This document shows, piece by piece, positions 8,714-16,174 of a stretch of 19,947 nt of DNA. Source of the DNA: JBCCSZ01 sp039199225 (GTDB lineage Bacteria; Bacteroidota; Bacteroidia; Chitinophagales; Saprospiraceae); contig JBCCSZ010000134.1 in assembly GCA_039199225.1 (NCBI GenBank), forward strand, positions 1 to 19,947. The letters run 5' to 3'. The position numbers were made by a program, and so were the translations under genes. Each line of letters opens with the position of its first letter. Within the stretch, counting starts at the first letter, position 1. The notes under the pieces are model-generated. The model did no database searches, was not told the origin of the DNA, and saw only the letters and a list, made by a program, of their open reading frames with translations.

Positions 8714-8794
8714 GATTATAGACAACCTAAGTTGCGATGAATGGAATCGCAGCTTGAGAATTGGACAATTTACGAACACTTTATTTCAGTTCGC

Positions 8795-9046
8795 ATGAAT
8801 ATCACTATCTTGACTCCAGACAAGGACATCTTTGAAGGTCCTATCAAATCCGTCAAAGTTCCTGGAATTGGTGGACAATTTGAAATTCTGAGCAATCACG
8901 CTCCCATTGTGTCAGCCCTTGGAGAAGGCAACATTAGATTGATCAAGGAAGACAATGAAAAAATGAGCTTTCAGATCAACAAAGGCTTCGTAGAGGTTCT
9001 AAACAACGAAGTTTCGCTGCTTGTTGAGGGTGTGACCTTCCCCTAA
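8795..9046 (+). CDS. atpC: F1Fo ATP synthase subunit epsilon (N-terminal domain only)
   Basis: The 83-residue protein matches the beta-sandwich domain of subunit epsilon: ITILTPDKDIFEGP, then the hallmark GQFEILSNHAPIVSAL. The helical C-terminal hairpin that inhibits ATP hydrolysis in E. coli is absent, as is usual in Bacteroidota. The frame also runs back to ATG 8741, adding 18 residues (MESQLENWTIYEHF...) that do not look like this family, so ATG 8795 is the better start. Epsilon links gamma to the c-ring inside the central stalk. It is transcribed with atpD and ends 27 bases before a strong terminator. Confidence 0.93.
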   Translation: MNITILTPDKDIFEGPIKSVKVPGIGGQFEILSNHAPIVSALGEGNIRLIKEDNEKMSFQINKGFVEVLNNEVSLLVEGVTFP

Positions 9047-9073
9047 GTTTAAGTCATCTTGTTGTTATAATCT

Positions 9074-9105
9074 GGATGGTATCACTTCGGTACCATCCTT
9101 TTTTT
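9074..9105 (+). terminator. Intrinsic terminator after atpC
   Basis: GGATGGTATC and GGTACCATCC form a 10-bp stem (one G-T pair) around the loop ACTTC, followed by seven T. The T-tract runs into the stop codon of the convergent esterase gene. On the minus strand the hairpin is preceded by A and not followed by a T-tract, so it should act mainly on atpDC. Confidence 0.9.
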
Positions 9106-12100
9106 AATCCAGTACAATTAATTTTTTGCTGAATCGATTGAAACCGCGGATGCTGAAGGTAAGGGTGTAGGAACCAGTGGATAGCCTTGGAAGTATCAAT
9201 TCGATGGGAGCTTCTGGTAAGGTATCATAAGAAGCCAGGAGGAGTTGACGGCCTTTTTCGTCGTGGAGTTGGATGGTTGCCTGCCGACCGCTGTAGGAGC
9301 GGGCATGCACGTAGACGGTACCGAAGGTTGGGTTGGGATAGATAACAAATAAGTCAGGGTCGAAGTCCGTCAATACTTTTTGAGTGTTGCTGTAAATTTC
9401 ACTCCCATCTTTATTGAGTTGGCGAATGCGATAAAAATTGTTGCCCTGAGTAGGCGCTTCGTCAAAAGCTAGATAAGAAATCAGACTCAGAGAGCTGTCG
9501 ACGACCTCCAGTTCATCTAAAAAGGTGAAGGAGAGGCTATCGCTGGACCGTTCTATGAAAAAGCGATCAGCTTCGAAGGTTCTGTTGGTTGTCCAATCTA
9601 GGCGAACCCGACGGTTGGAAAGGCTGGCACTCAACGCCAGAATTTCGTTGGCCAAATCCTGGTATTCCAGCGAAAGAACATTGGATGCTTCGTTGCCATT
9701 TCCGGAAGCATCCACCACCCGGTCAGCATCCATCGAGATGAAAACCGGACCAAAAAAGGCAGGCTGAATGACAAGGGTATATTGATCGTTGTTGCCACTT
9801 AAATTTTGGATAAGACCATTATTGATCAGAAAATCATCTGCCTGTAATCCACTAATGTTTTCACTAAAAACAACAGATACCTCAAAGGTACCCGTCACAA
9901 CTGCGCTAGACGTACTCAACACAGCTGTAGGCTTTGTTTGATCTGGCAAACGGAAATCGACCTCAAGGGTATTAGACGCAGCATTTTGGTTGCCAGCGGC
10001 ATCTTCGAATCGACCGGCAGGAATAAATGCCTCCACAATTCCTTCTTGCAAAGGCGTCAGCTGGAATTGAAAGTCCAATCCACTGCCCGACCAATTGTCT
10101 AGCGTCGCGTTGGTGATGTTTAGGTCGGAAGGGTCTAGGTCTTGAGGGGTCTCATTCAGCCGGAGAGTGACTTGGAAGGGGCCTTGGACCTCCGGAGCTG
10201 CCGTACTCAAGGTCGCAATCGGAGCGCTGTTATCCACAATCTGATAGTTGACCCTCAACACATTAGATGCTTCATTGGTATTACCAGCAGCATCCTGAAA
10301 GGCATTGGCAGGAATTTGAATGCTGACCTGGCCTTCACGCTCGGGAAAGACCGTAAAATTGTAGCTTAAGCCACTACCACTCCATGCATCGGGACGACCA
10401 TTGTCGACGATAACATCTGCCAAAACAAATCCAGCGACATTTTCTGAAAGTACTACCTCTACGACGAAGGGTCCACTGACAGTTGTCTCATTGGTGCGAA
10501 GCGTAGCGACAGGATGATTGGTGTCGGGAGCACGGTAATTGACAATCAATAGATTGGAGGCCAAGTTAGGGTTGCCGGCATTGTCTTCAAATTGATTGGC
10601 GGGAATTTGAAGACTGACGACTCCTTCATTAATCGGTGTGACTGTCAACTGATAATTCAAGCCACTGCCGCTCCAATTGCCAATATTTCCATTGGTCACT
10701 GTAAAATCGTCCTGTGAAAAATTCTGAGCCGCTTCACTCAAGCTGATGTCTACTGTAAATGAGCTATTTACTTGGGTATTGGCTGTGAATAGAAAGGCCG
10801 TTGGCGGACTTGTGTCCGGAGCTTGGTAGTTGACGTTGAGCTGATTGGAGGCCGTATTGCTGTTGCCTGCCAAATCCTGAAAGCGGTTGGCAGGGACAAA
10901 AATACCCACATTGCCATTGGAAATGGGTGTCAGGCGGAATTGAAAATTGAGGCCATTGTTCTGCCAGTCTGAAACAGTCGCATTGCTGATTACTAAATCG
11001 TCGATGGTGAGACCGTTGACTGCTTCATTGACGCTGGCTGTTACCCAAAAAGGACCATTGACCTGATTGCCAGGGGTTGACAATCGAATACTTGGCGGCG
11101 TATTGTCTACAGCGCCATTGACTTGAACGCGCAATTGATTGATGATGGTGTAGAACTTCCCTTCTGTATTAAGCTTATCGTAATCCTTAACGGTCAGTTG
11201 CAAGGTATATATTCCTTCTTGATTGAATCGCACTTTGGTTTGCAGCGTGGTAGGGCTGTCAAAACTAGCTGTCCCAGGGCCTTCGACCAATTCCCACGTG
11301 GCTTCTACATTGTTCTTCTGGGCATTGTTGAACCAAAGTTGCGCGGGAAGATCAATGGATTGGTTGATGCCAGCACTTTGATCTGGGCCGAGGTATAATA
11401 AATAGTCCGTACTGGTTTCTGGCCAGGGCCAAGGTGGGGTGCGCATAGCTGGAAAATGCTGGCGGTAAAACGCAAAGCGCCCACTCCAATATTCGTTGGG
11501 GTGATTGTGGTCAAGATCGCGGGCATTCAATAGTATCTTCTGTCCTTGCAATTGATTAAAGGCCGCAAATACGGTGGCTGCCGGACAAGTCTCATCTTCA
11601 TAGCTGATAACGGATAGCGAAGGTCCGTTGTAGCGCTTGGCAAAATGTACAACGTCCAAATAGGCGGTCGCATCCAGTGTTGCGCGCTCGTGAGCGGCCG
11701 TGCCGACGGTGGTGCGGGAGCGATCCAGATAAAATGGAAAGCCACTGGCCCTATCGTATTGAAGCCCTGAGTGTTGGCAATGGCTGGCGTTGCTTTGCAC
11801 CATGAGTTGGACCCGGTTGTCGATGCCCGCCAACATGACTGCCAGTCCACCCCCCTGACTTACCCCATTGACAGCAAGGCTTTTTCCGTCAAAATCATTT
11901 CGAGAAAATAGATAATCAATGGCTCGAATGCCTGCTAATAAGGCATAGCGACCATATAGCTGGTTTTGGTCTGTTAATACGTCGGGCTGGTAAGAAGTGG
12001 GGTCAAATTGATCTGGCTCGGCATTGTGAATGCTGATGGTCAGGGAAATGGCTCCGCCGCGTTCGGCGATGTCTGGTGCTGGGGTAACGACATTGGGCTG

Positions 12101-12703
12101 GCTGCCAAACGAAGGCAGCGATAAAACTGCTGGGAATGGGCCGTTGCCGTTTGGAATGCTTATGTAGCCATAAACCCGCCGATTGTCGATACTGGCCAAA
12201 TTGACGCGGTAGGTGGTGGCGTAGGCAGTAGATGTGTAAGGGCTCAACTGGGCATCCAAGGGAATGGCTGCCAGAGCTGATTTTTGATTTTGCCAATAGC
12301 TGTCAAAGTCGGACGGCTCGTCTTCAAAGGCTTTTATTTTGTGCGGATCGAAGGTGGCGGAGGCTTTGACAGACTGGCCGTTTTGGGTTAGGGTACAGAT
12401 AACGACACCCGCTTCATTTAGTTGGAAGGGAATGCTTGTACTGCCGCCGGATGCTAGGTTGATATTGCCACTTTGGATGGGCGTAGAAAAGCGGTCGAAG
12501 TAGATGGTGTAAGTGGCTGGACCAGAGGTGAAACTGCTGGCGACAAAGTTCATGGATGTTCCGGCGGTGTAAGTAGCATCGGAGCGGTCTGTCACCAAGG
12601 TGATTTGAGCATTGGCAAGTCCACAAAACATCGCAATCAACAAGACCAATGTCCATTGGACAATGGCAAAGTTGGTTGACTGGTAGATGTTGATTTTCTT
12701 CAT
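9104..12703 (-). CDS. Secreted acetyl-xylan-esterase-like hydrolase with five Ig-like domains and a T9SS C-terminal domain
   Basis: The 1199-residue product starts at ATG 12703, preceded by AGGA and followed by a basic, hydrophobic signal peptide ending near residue 32 (GLANA). The frame extends to TTG 12757, but those residues would sit before the signal peptide. A beta-rich domain (about 35-115) precedes an alpha/beta hydrolase of the acetyl xylan esterase/cephalosporin deacetylase type (about 120-425). Its nucleophile is Ser282 in GVSQGGG; Asp370 (SYEDETCP) and His399 or His401 (LDHNHPN) complete a likely triad. Next come a PKD/REJ-like domain (about 440-525), five tandem 97-residue Ig-like domains (about 530-1015), a fibronectin-III-like domain and a T9SS sorting domain (about 1115-1199, YPNPTFGTVYV ... 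GSYTLTF...KLIVLD). It probably deacetylates polysaccharide at the cell surface or outside. The exact substrate is unknown. Confidence 0.92.
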   Translation of the reverse strand: MKKINIYQSTNFAIVQWTLVLLIAMFCGLANAQITLVTDRSDATYTAGTSMNFVASSFTSGPATYTIYFDRFSTPIQSGNINLASGGSTSIPFQLNEAGVVICTLTQNGQSVKASATFDPHKIKAFEDEPSDFDSYWQNQKSALAAIPLDAQLSPYTSTAYATTYRVNLASIDNRRVYGYISIPNGNGPFPAVLSLPSFGSQPNVVTPAPDIAERGGAISLTISIHNAEPDQFDPTSYQPDVLTDQNQLYGRYALLAGIRAIDYLFSRNDFDGKSLAVNGVSQGGGLAVMLAGIDNRVQLMVQSNASHCQHSGLQYDRASGFPFYLDRSRTTVGTAAHERATLDATAYLDVVHFAKRYNGPSLSVISYEDETCPAATVFAAFNQLQGQKILLNARDLDHNHPNEYWSGRFAFYRQHFPAMRTPPWPWPETSTDYLLYLGPDQSAGINQSIDLPAQLWFNNAQKNNVEATWELVEGPGTASFDSPTTLQTKVRFNQEGIYTLQLTVKDYDKLNTEGKFYTIINQLRVQVNGAVDNTPPSIRLSTPGNQVNGPFWVTASVNEAVNGLTIDDLVISNATVSDWQNNGLNFQFRLTPISNGNVGIFVPANRFQDLAGNSNTASNQLNVNYQAPDTSPPTAFLFTANTQVNSSFTVDISLSEAAQNFSQDDFTVTNGNIGNWSGSGLNYQLTVTPINEGVVSLQIPANQFEDNAGNPNLASNLLIVNYRAPDTNHPVATLRTNETTVSGPFVVEVVLSENVAGFVLADVIVDNGRPDAWSGSGLSYNFTVFPEREGQVSIQIPANAFQDAAGNTNEASNVLRVNYQIVDNSAPIATLSTAAPEVQGPFQVTLRLNETPQDLDPSDLNITNATLDNWSGSGLDFQFQLTPLQEGIVEAFIPAGRFEDAAGNQNAASNTLEVDFRLPDQTKPTAVLSTSSAVVTGTFEVSVVFSENISGLQADDFLINNGLIQNLSGNNDQYTLVIQPAFFGPVFISMDADRVVDASGNGNEASNVLSLEYQDLANEILALSASLSNRRVRLDWTTNRTFEADRFFIERSSDSLSFTFLDELEVVDSSLSLISYLAFDEAPTQGNNFYRIRQLNKDGSEIYSNTQKVLTDFDPDLFVIYPNPTFGTVYVHARSYSGRQATIQLHDEKGRQLLLASYDTLPEAPIELILPRLSTGSYTLTFSIRGFNRFSKKLIVLD
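9657..11115 (-). repeat. Five tandem repeats encoding Ig-like domains
   Basis: Five units of about 291 bp (97 residues) lie inside the esterase gene, starting near 11115, 10822, 10530, 10237 and 9947. Each begins D-x-x-x-P-x-A-x-L-x-T, has a central NWSGSGL-like turn and ends with F-x-D-x-A-G-N-x-N-x-A-S-N-x-L-x-V-x-Y. The protein sequences have clearly diverged, so this is an old duplication and not a fresh DNA repeat. Unit 5 is the most divergent, with LSGNND replacing the central turn. Such arrays usually act as spacers or carbohydrate-binding stalks. Confidence 0.85.
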
Positions 12704-12911
12704 AGTTTGTCCTGTTCTTTTGCTCAATCGATCTAAGGCATAGCATATAGGTGCCAAGCATTATTCCTGCAGGGGATCAGTTTCGAAAGGTTGGGCATGA
12801 CACGAGGGGGTATCCAGCTTGAGTGGGATTAGGTTGTCCAAATGGGAACTACAATGTCCCTGCGTGCAAGGGATTTTTGTTAAGTGGACTGTTATTAGCT
12901 TTAGGCAGAAA

Positions 12912-12943
12912 CAAAATTAAGGAGAACTTAAAAGAATGTCAAA
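12912..12943 (-). promoter_or_regulatory. Predicted promoter of the esterase gene
   Basis: On the minus strand TTTG (12943-12940) is followed after 20 bases by TAATTTTG (12919-12912). This is a close fit to the Bacteroidota pattern TTTG-n19-TAnnTTTG. Transcription would start near 12905, leaving a leader of about 200 bases before ATG 12703, longer than usual. Confidence 0.55.
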
Positions 12944-12952
12944 GGCAAAACC

Positions 12953-12974
12953 TACCCTGTTTAGGGTAACTTTG
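12953..12974 (+). promoter_or_regulatory. Rid gene -7 box with overlapping palindrome
   Basis: TAACTTTG at 12967-12974 fits the -7 consensus TAnnTTTG and lies 37 bases before the start codon. A perfect 6-bp inverted repeat, TACCCT-GTTT-AGGGTA (12953-12968), ends inside the first two bases of this box, so it could be an operator. No clear -33 TTTG stands upstream, which would suit an activator- or repressor-controlled promoter. That reading is inference. Confidence 0.5.
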
Positions 12975-13011
12975 TAGAGATAAACTCCTATTTTCCCCAA
13001 AAAAAGAACAC

Positions 13012-13443
13012 ATGTCTAATTCTGACAAGATTGATGCTTCCAAAGCGCCCAAGCCTGTAGGTTTGTATCCACATGCCCGACGAGTAGGCAAATTGTTGTT
13101 TCTCTCTGGCATCGGGCCGCGCGATCCTGAGACCAATGGTGTACCTGGCCTAAAGCAAAGCTCAGCAGGTAATTTTACGGCCTTTAGCTTCGAGGCGCAA
13201 TGCCATTCCGTATTTCAAAACGTTCGAACTGTTTTGGAGGCCAGTGGTGCTTCCTGGAATGATCTGGTAGATGTGACGGTATTTTTGACGGATATGCAGC
13301 GGGACTTCGATACTTACAATCGAATTTATGCGGAGTATTTTAAAGACAATCAACCTTGTCGTACAACGGTAGGTATAGACTCTCTGCCGACACCCATTGC
13401 AATCGAGTTGAAATGTTTGGCTGTATTACCAGAAGGCACCTAA
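13012..13443 (+). CDS. Rid (YjgF/UK114) family enamine/imine deaminase, 2-aminomuconate deaminase-like
   Basis: The 143-residue protein has the Rid fold signature: YPHARRVGKLLFLSGIGPRD at the N-terminus, a central NVRTVLEASGASWNDLVDVTVFLTDM, and the C-terminal active-site strand PCRTTVGIDSLP with Arg117 at the substrate carboxylate-binding position and Glu132 in IAIELKCLA. Rid proteins are trimers that hydrolyse reactive enamines and imines. The PxGxYPHxRR start and the insert after SGIGPRDPE recall the 2-aminomuconate deaminase branch of tryptophan/kynurenine breakdown more than housekeeping RidA, but no other gene of that pathway is in the window, so the subgroup is tentative. It is 143 rather than the usual 125-130 residues. 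It converges with apaG, 7 bases apart. Confidence 0.88.
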   Translation: MSNSDKIDASKAPKPVGLYPHARRVGKLLFLSGIGPRDPETNGVPGLKQSSAGNFTAFSFEAQCHSVFQNVRTVLEASGASWNDLVDVTVFLTDMQRDFDTYNRIYAEYFKDNQPCRTTVGIDSLPTPIAIELKCLAVLPEGT

Positions 13444-13450
13444 AGGGCTT

Positions 13451-13837
13451 CTAGTTCATCTTGAAGGGGGCAATGAGTTTGAACTCTGGAATGCGGACTT
13501 TAAATTTTCGATCATCGACCTTTCGGACCATTTGGAAGGTGCCGTACATCTTGCCGATGTCTGTCAGTAAGGGAGACCAGGAGTGGTAGCGGTGTGTTTG
13601 ACCAGGCATCAGGATGGGTTGTTCACCTCGAACGCCTTCTCCTTCCACTTCTCTTTTGACGCCATTGGAATCGATGATGATCCAGTGCCTTCGGAGTAGT
13701 TGAACGGTTGTATTGCTTAGATTTTCAATAGTGATTTGATAGGCATGTATGAACTGCTGACGATGGGGTGCAGAATGCTCAGGTTGATAAGCAGTCCTAA
13801 CACTAATCTTTATCCCATTGGTGGTTAATGTCGTCAT
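13451..13837 (-). CDS. apaG: ApaG family protein
   Basis: The 128-residue protein is a complete ApaG domain, a fibronectin-like beta-sandwich. The hallmark loop GEGVRGEQPILMPGQ (66-80) and the C-terminal GKMYGTFQM (95-103) match the family, and length is normal. ApaG has been linked to magnesium/cobalt tolerance in enterics, and a eukaryotic relative is part of an F-box protein; its biochemical role is not settled. The gene lies 32 bases after gmk on the same strand, so it is probably the last gene of the yicC-gmk-apaG unit. Confidence 0.93.
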   Translation of the reverse strand: MTTLTTNGIKISVRTAYQPEHSAPHRQQFIHAYQITIENLSNTTVQLLRRHWIIIDSNGVKREVEGEGVRGEQPILMPGQTHRYHSWSPLLTDIGKMYGTFQMVRKVDDRKFKVRIPEFKLIAPFKMN

Positions 13838-13869
13838 CGTCCAGTGAGTTTTTGGTTCAATTGGCTCAC

Positions 13870-14472
13870 TTAGGGCTCTATAAAAGCTTTTACAATTTTT
13901 TTTGCTTCTTTTAAAGCGTCCTCTAATATATCATTAACTACTACTTTGTCAAATTTGTTCTCATAAGTTAGCTCATTTTTGGCGCGAGCTATGCGTTTTC
14001 GAAGACTGTCTTCATCTTCTGTTTGTCTATTTCGGAGGCGTGAGAACAGTACTTCGGCCGATGGAGGTTTGATGAAGATGGCCAGAGAATTCTCCGGATG
14101 GTTGTTCTTAATGTTGATGGCTCCTCTGACATCGATGTCGAAAATGATGTGTTTTTGTGCGGCCCATAGGCGATCCACTTCTGATCGGAGGGTGCCGTAA
14201 AATTGATTGTCGTAGACTTCTTCCCACTCTATAAATGCCTTTTGGTTGATGCGCTCCCTGAACTCCTCTGGACTGATGAAATAGTAGTCTTTTCCGTCGA
14301 TCTCATGTGCGCGGCCCTTTCGAGTGGTCGCTGATACAGAAAATGCGAGTGTATCTATGCTTTGTAGCAAATGCCTGACAATGGTTGTTTTTCCCGCGCC
14401 AGAAGGTGCGGTAACAATAATCAATTTACCGTTGAAGCTTGTCGATTGGGGCGATGATTGTTTTTTTTCCAT
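13870..14472 (-). CDS. gmk: Guanylate kinase
   Basis: The 200-residue enzyme phosphorylates GMP to GDP with ATP. The P-loop APSGAGKT lies at 22-29, the GMP-binding segment includes SATTRKGRAHEIDGKDYYF, and a lid region TEDEDSLRKRIARAKNEL follows. Length is typical. I chose ATG 14472; the frame extends two codons to a TTG. Residues 2-14 form a polar extension before the core strand GKLIIVTAPSG. It lies 63 bases after yicC, a pairing kept in many bacteria. Confidence 0.97.
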   Translation of the reverse strand: MEKKQSSPQSTSFNGKLIIVTAPSGAGKTTIVRHLLQSIDTLAFSVSATTRKGRAHEIDGKDYYFISPEEFRERINQKAFIEWEEVYDNQFYGTLRSEVDRLWAAQKHIIFDIDVRGAINIKNNHPENSLAIFIKPPSAEVLFSRLRNRQTEDEDSLRKRIARAKNELTYENKFDKVVVNDILEDALKEAKKIVKAFIEP

Positions 14473-14535
14473 TTGCAATAAAATCGAGTTTGAACATTCT
14501 TCTTAGCGCAATTTACCTGCTATGGCTGTACAGAT

Positions 14536-15414
14536 TTAAAGGGAGTTAGCAACTTGCTCTTTGATTTTTTCGAGTTCATCTTTCATTTTAACGACCAGTC
14601 GCTGTATGTCGGAGGAATTGGCTTTAGAGCCCAAGGTATTGATCTCGCGGCCCATCTCTTGGCTGATGAAGCTAAGTTTCCGTCCTTTTAGTTCTACCGT
14701 TTTGGCCAGTTCTTCGAGGAAATACTGACAGTGTTGTTCCAGCCGAACTTTTTCCTCTGTGACATCGATTTTTTCGAGATAGTAGAGAATCTCTTGTTCA
14801 AAGCGATTGGCGTCGATGTTGTCCTTGCCGACATACTCTTCCATCAGTTGATTTACTCTGTTGCGGAGTTTGGTGACGCGCTCTGCTTCGAAAGGGCTTA
14901 CTTCGCCGAGGTATTGCAGGATGTGGTTGACCCGTACTTGGCAATCCTCCTCCATGGCGGCACCTTCCGACAGGCGGAATTGGTGGAATTTGTCCAATGC
15001 TTCGCGCAATGCTTGTTCGACCATATGCCATTCTTGGTCATCAATCACTTCATTGCCAGCTGAGACGACGTTGGGAAGGCGAAGAACGGCCTGTGTGAGG
15101 TCTCCCACGGGTATGCCCATGTCGTTGGAGATGCGGGAAAGTTCGCGACAATACTTTTCGAATAGTGGTTTGTTGAGGGCGAAGCCGTCGTCTCCGTTGT
15201 GAGACTGGATGTCGATGGTAATGTCGATCTTGCCTCTTTGGACCTTTGCAGTAATAATTTTGCGAAGTTCTATTTCCTTCTGTTTATAGCTTGGAGGCAG
15301 TTTATTGAAGCGAATATCTGTGTATTTGCTATTTAGGGACCTAAGTTCGATGGTAATGGTTTTGTCGTTCATCGACTGTGTCGCTCGTCCATAACCGGTC
15401 ATTGATAAAAGCAT
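14536..15414 (-). CDS. yicC: YicC/YloC family endoribonuclease
   Basis: The 292-residue protein begins MLLSMTGYGRA, the family's conserved N-terminus, followed by LRSLNSKYTDIRFNKLP and, at the C-terminal end, GRKLSFISQEMGREINTLGSKA. These two blocks define YicC_N and the DUF1732 C-terminal domain. Characterised members are endoribonucleases; E. coli YicC has been tied to degradation of the small RNA RyhB. ATG 15414 is followed at once by the conserved block. It heads the yicC-gmk-apaG run, and no clear TAnnTTTG box was found upstream. Confidence 0.95.
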   Translation of the reverse strand: MLLSMTGYGRATQSMNDKTITIELRSLNSKYTDIRFNKLPPSYKQKEIELRKIITAKVQRGKIDITIDIQSHNGDDGFALNKPLFEKYCRELSRISNDMGIPVGDLTQAVLRLPNVVSAGNEVIDDQEWHMVEQALREALDKFHQFRLSEGAAMEEDCQVRVNHILQYLGEVSPFEAERVTKLRNRVNQLMEEYVGKDNIDANRFEQEILYYLEKIDVTEEKVRLEQHCQYFLEELAKTVELKGRKLSFISQEMGREINTLGSKANSSDIQRLVVKMKDELEKIKEQVANSL

Positions 15415-15499
15415 ATAAAAAGGTGTTTAATTTAAGTTGTGGTTCATTCAGCACTTAGCAATGTCTTTGAATGATTGCTGTGAAGCCATTTGGTTTTTA

Positions 15500-15621
15500 T
15501 TTACCGCAACTTAGGTTATTTAGCAAAAAGTGAAACAAAAGACAGGAAAGGCGTAAGCATCTGGTTAGATATTACTGCCTGGGTGCTGTTTTTTGTGTAT
15601 GTTGAATTAAGAAGCGGTAAA
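15500..15621. repeat. Widely spaced imperfect inverted repeat
   Basis: TTTACCGCAACTTA at 15500-15513 and TAAGAAGCGGTAAA at 15608-15621 are complementary at 12 of 14 positions and enclose a 122-bp unit. This geometry could be the ends of a tiny non-autonomous element or one long RNA hairpin. No target-site duplication is visible. Confidence 0.3.
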
Positions 15622-15639
15622 GATAGGAAATCTGCCTAA

Positions 15640-15660
15640 TTCCCCTTATAAGGAGGGGAA
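15640..15660. repeat. Palindromic CCTTATAAGG within a C-run/G-run hairpin
   Basis: The 10-bp perfect palindrome CCTTATAAGG (15644-15653) sits inside TTCCCC ... GGGGAA (15640-15645 and 15655-15660), which can pair as an alternative 6-bp stem. It stands in non-coding DNA and may be one copy of a dispersed intergenic repeat. No second copy exists in this window. Confidence 0.4.
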
Positions 15661-15738
15661 AGAGGACAAATAATCTTTATTGAAAGATGTAATATGTTGA
15701 AATAAATGAAGATATAGTGAAAAATATCGGTTCAATAT

Positions 15739-15769
15739 TTTCAATTGAAAAATAAAATTGCGACATTTG
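15739..15769 (+). promoter_or_regulatory. Weak promoter candidate for the HU-like gene
   Basis: TTTC (15739-15742), 19 bases, then GACATTTG (15762-15769) resembles TTTG-n19-TAnnTTTG with one mismatch in each box. The implied leader is about 50 bases. Evidence is weak. Confidence 0.3.
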
Positions 15770-15828
15770 CCATTCATTTGGCTATCCTATTGATAATTCA
15801 TAACTAATTATAAACCAATATAGTAAAG

Positions 15829-16146
15829 ATGAGGAAAGCTGATCTTGTTGCAGCCATCGCGGAAAAAACCGGAGTCCCGAAAGTAGACGTATTGGTAACG
15901 CTGGAAATGTTTTTCAAAGAAGTGAAAAACGCTTTAGCCGACAGCGAAAATGTCTATATCCGCGGCTTCGACAGCTTTGTAATAAAGAAGAGAGCAAAGA
16001 AAATCGGGCGTCATATCAAAAGAAATGTCGCCATCGAAATACCAGAACACTACATTCCGTCATTCAAACCTGCAAAGGTTTTCGTGGAGCAGGTAAAAGG
16101 TAGTGTAACGGCTTTGCCGAAAGATGATAGCGAAAAGGAAAACTGA
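15829..16146 (+). CDS. HU/IHF family DNA-binding protein
   Basis: The 105-residue protein is a histone-like nucleoid protein that binds and bends DNA as a dimer. The N-terminal helices (MRKADLVAAIAEKTGVPKVDV) and the body GFDSFVIKKRAKKIGR ... IPSFKPAKVFVEQVK fit the family. At the tip of the DNA-binding arm the usual RNPxTGE, whose proline intercalates into DNA, is replaced by RHIKRN (61-66). Loss of this proline recurs, as far as I recall, in Bacteroidota paralogues called IHF beta subunit-like. The acidic tail (KDDSEKEN) is an extension. The TPR gene starts 28 bases downstream. Confidence 0.92.
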   Translation: MRKADLVAAIAEKTGVPKVDVLVTLEMFFKEVKNALADSENVYIRGFDSFVIKKRAKKIGRHIKRNVAIEIPEHYIPSFKPAKVFVEQVKGSVTALPKDDSEKEN

Positions 16147-16174
16147 AAGATGCAGGGTTTGAATAATTGAGTGG

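Larger units (their letters stand above)
12704..13011. other. Divergent intergenic region between esterase and Rid genes
   Basis: This 308-bp gap has no convincing gene. It holds candidate promoters for both flanking genes, listed separately, and about 200 bases that would be the esterase mRNA leader. In that leader I see only weak inverted repeats (for example CCCT...AGGG near 12860-12875) and no riboswitch that I recognise. Confidence 0.7.
15415..15828. other. Divergent intergenic region between yicC and the HU-like gene
   Basis: This 414-bp AT-rich gap shows no credible ORF or tRNA. It contains a palindrome at 15640-15660, a pair of distant inverted repeats (15500-15513 and 15608-15621), and interleaved inverted repeats TCATTCA (15444-15450)/TGAATGA (15468-15474) with AGCAAT (15457-15462)/ATTGCT (15474-15479). 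A weak promoter candidate for the HU-like gene lies at its right end. Confidence 0.6.

Noticed and set aside
8741..8794. Upstream ATG for atpC
   Set aside because: The added 18 residues do not resemble epsilon subunits, which begin at the MNITILTPDK segment.
9657..11115. Tandem DNA repeat as a possible CRISPR or minisatellite
   Set aside because: The 291-bp periodicity is explained by diverged Ig-like protein domains within one ORF.
12860..12886. CCCT...AGGG followed by ATTTTTG as a plus-strand terminator
   Set aside because: The stem is only 4 bp and no plus-strand gene precedes it.
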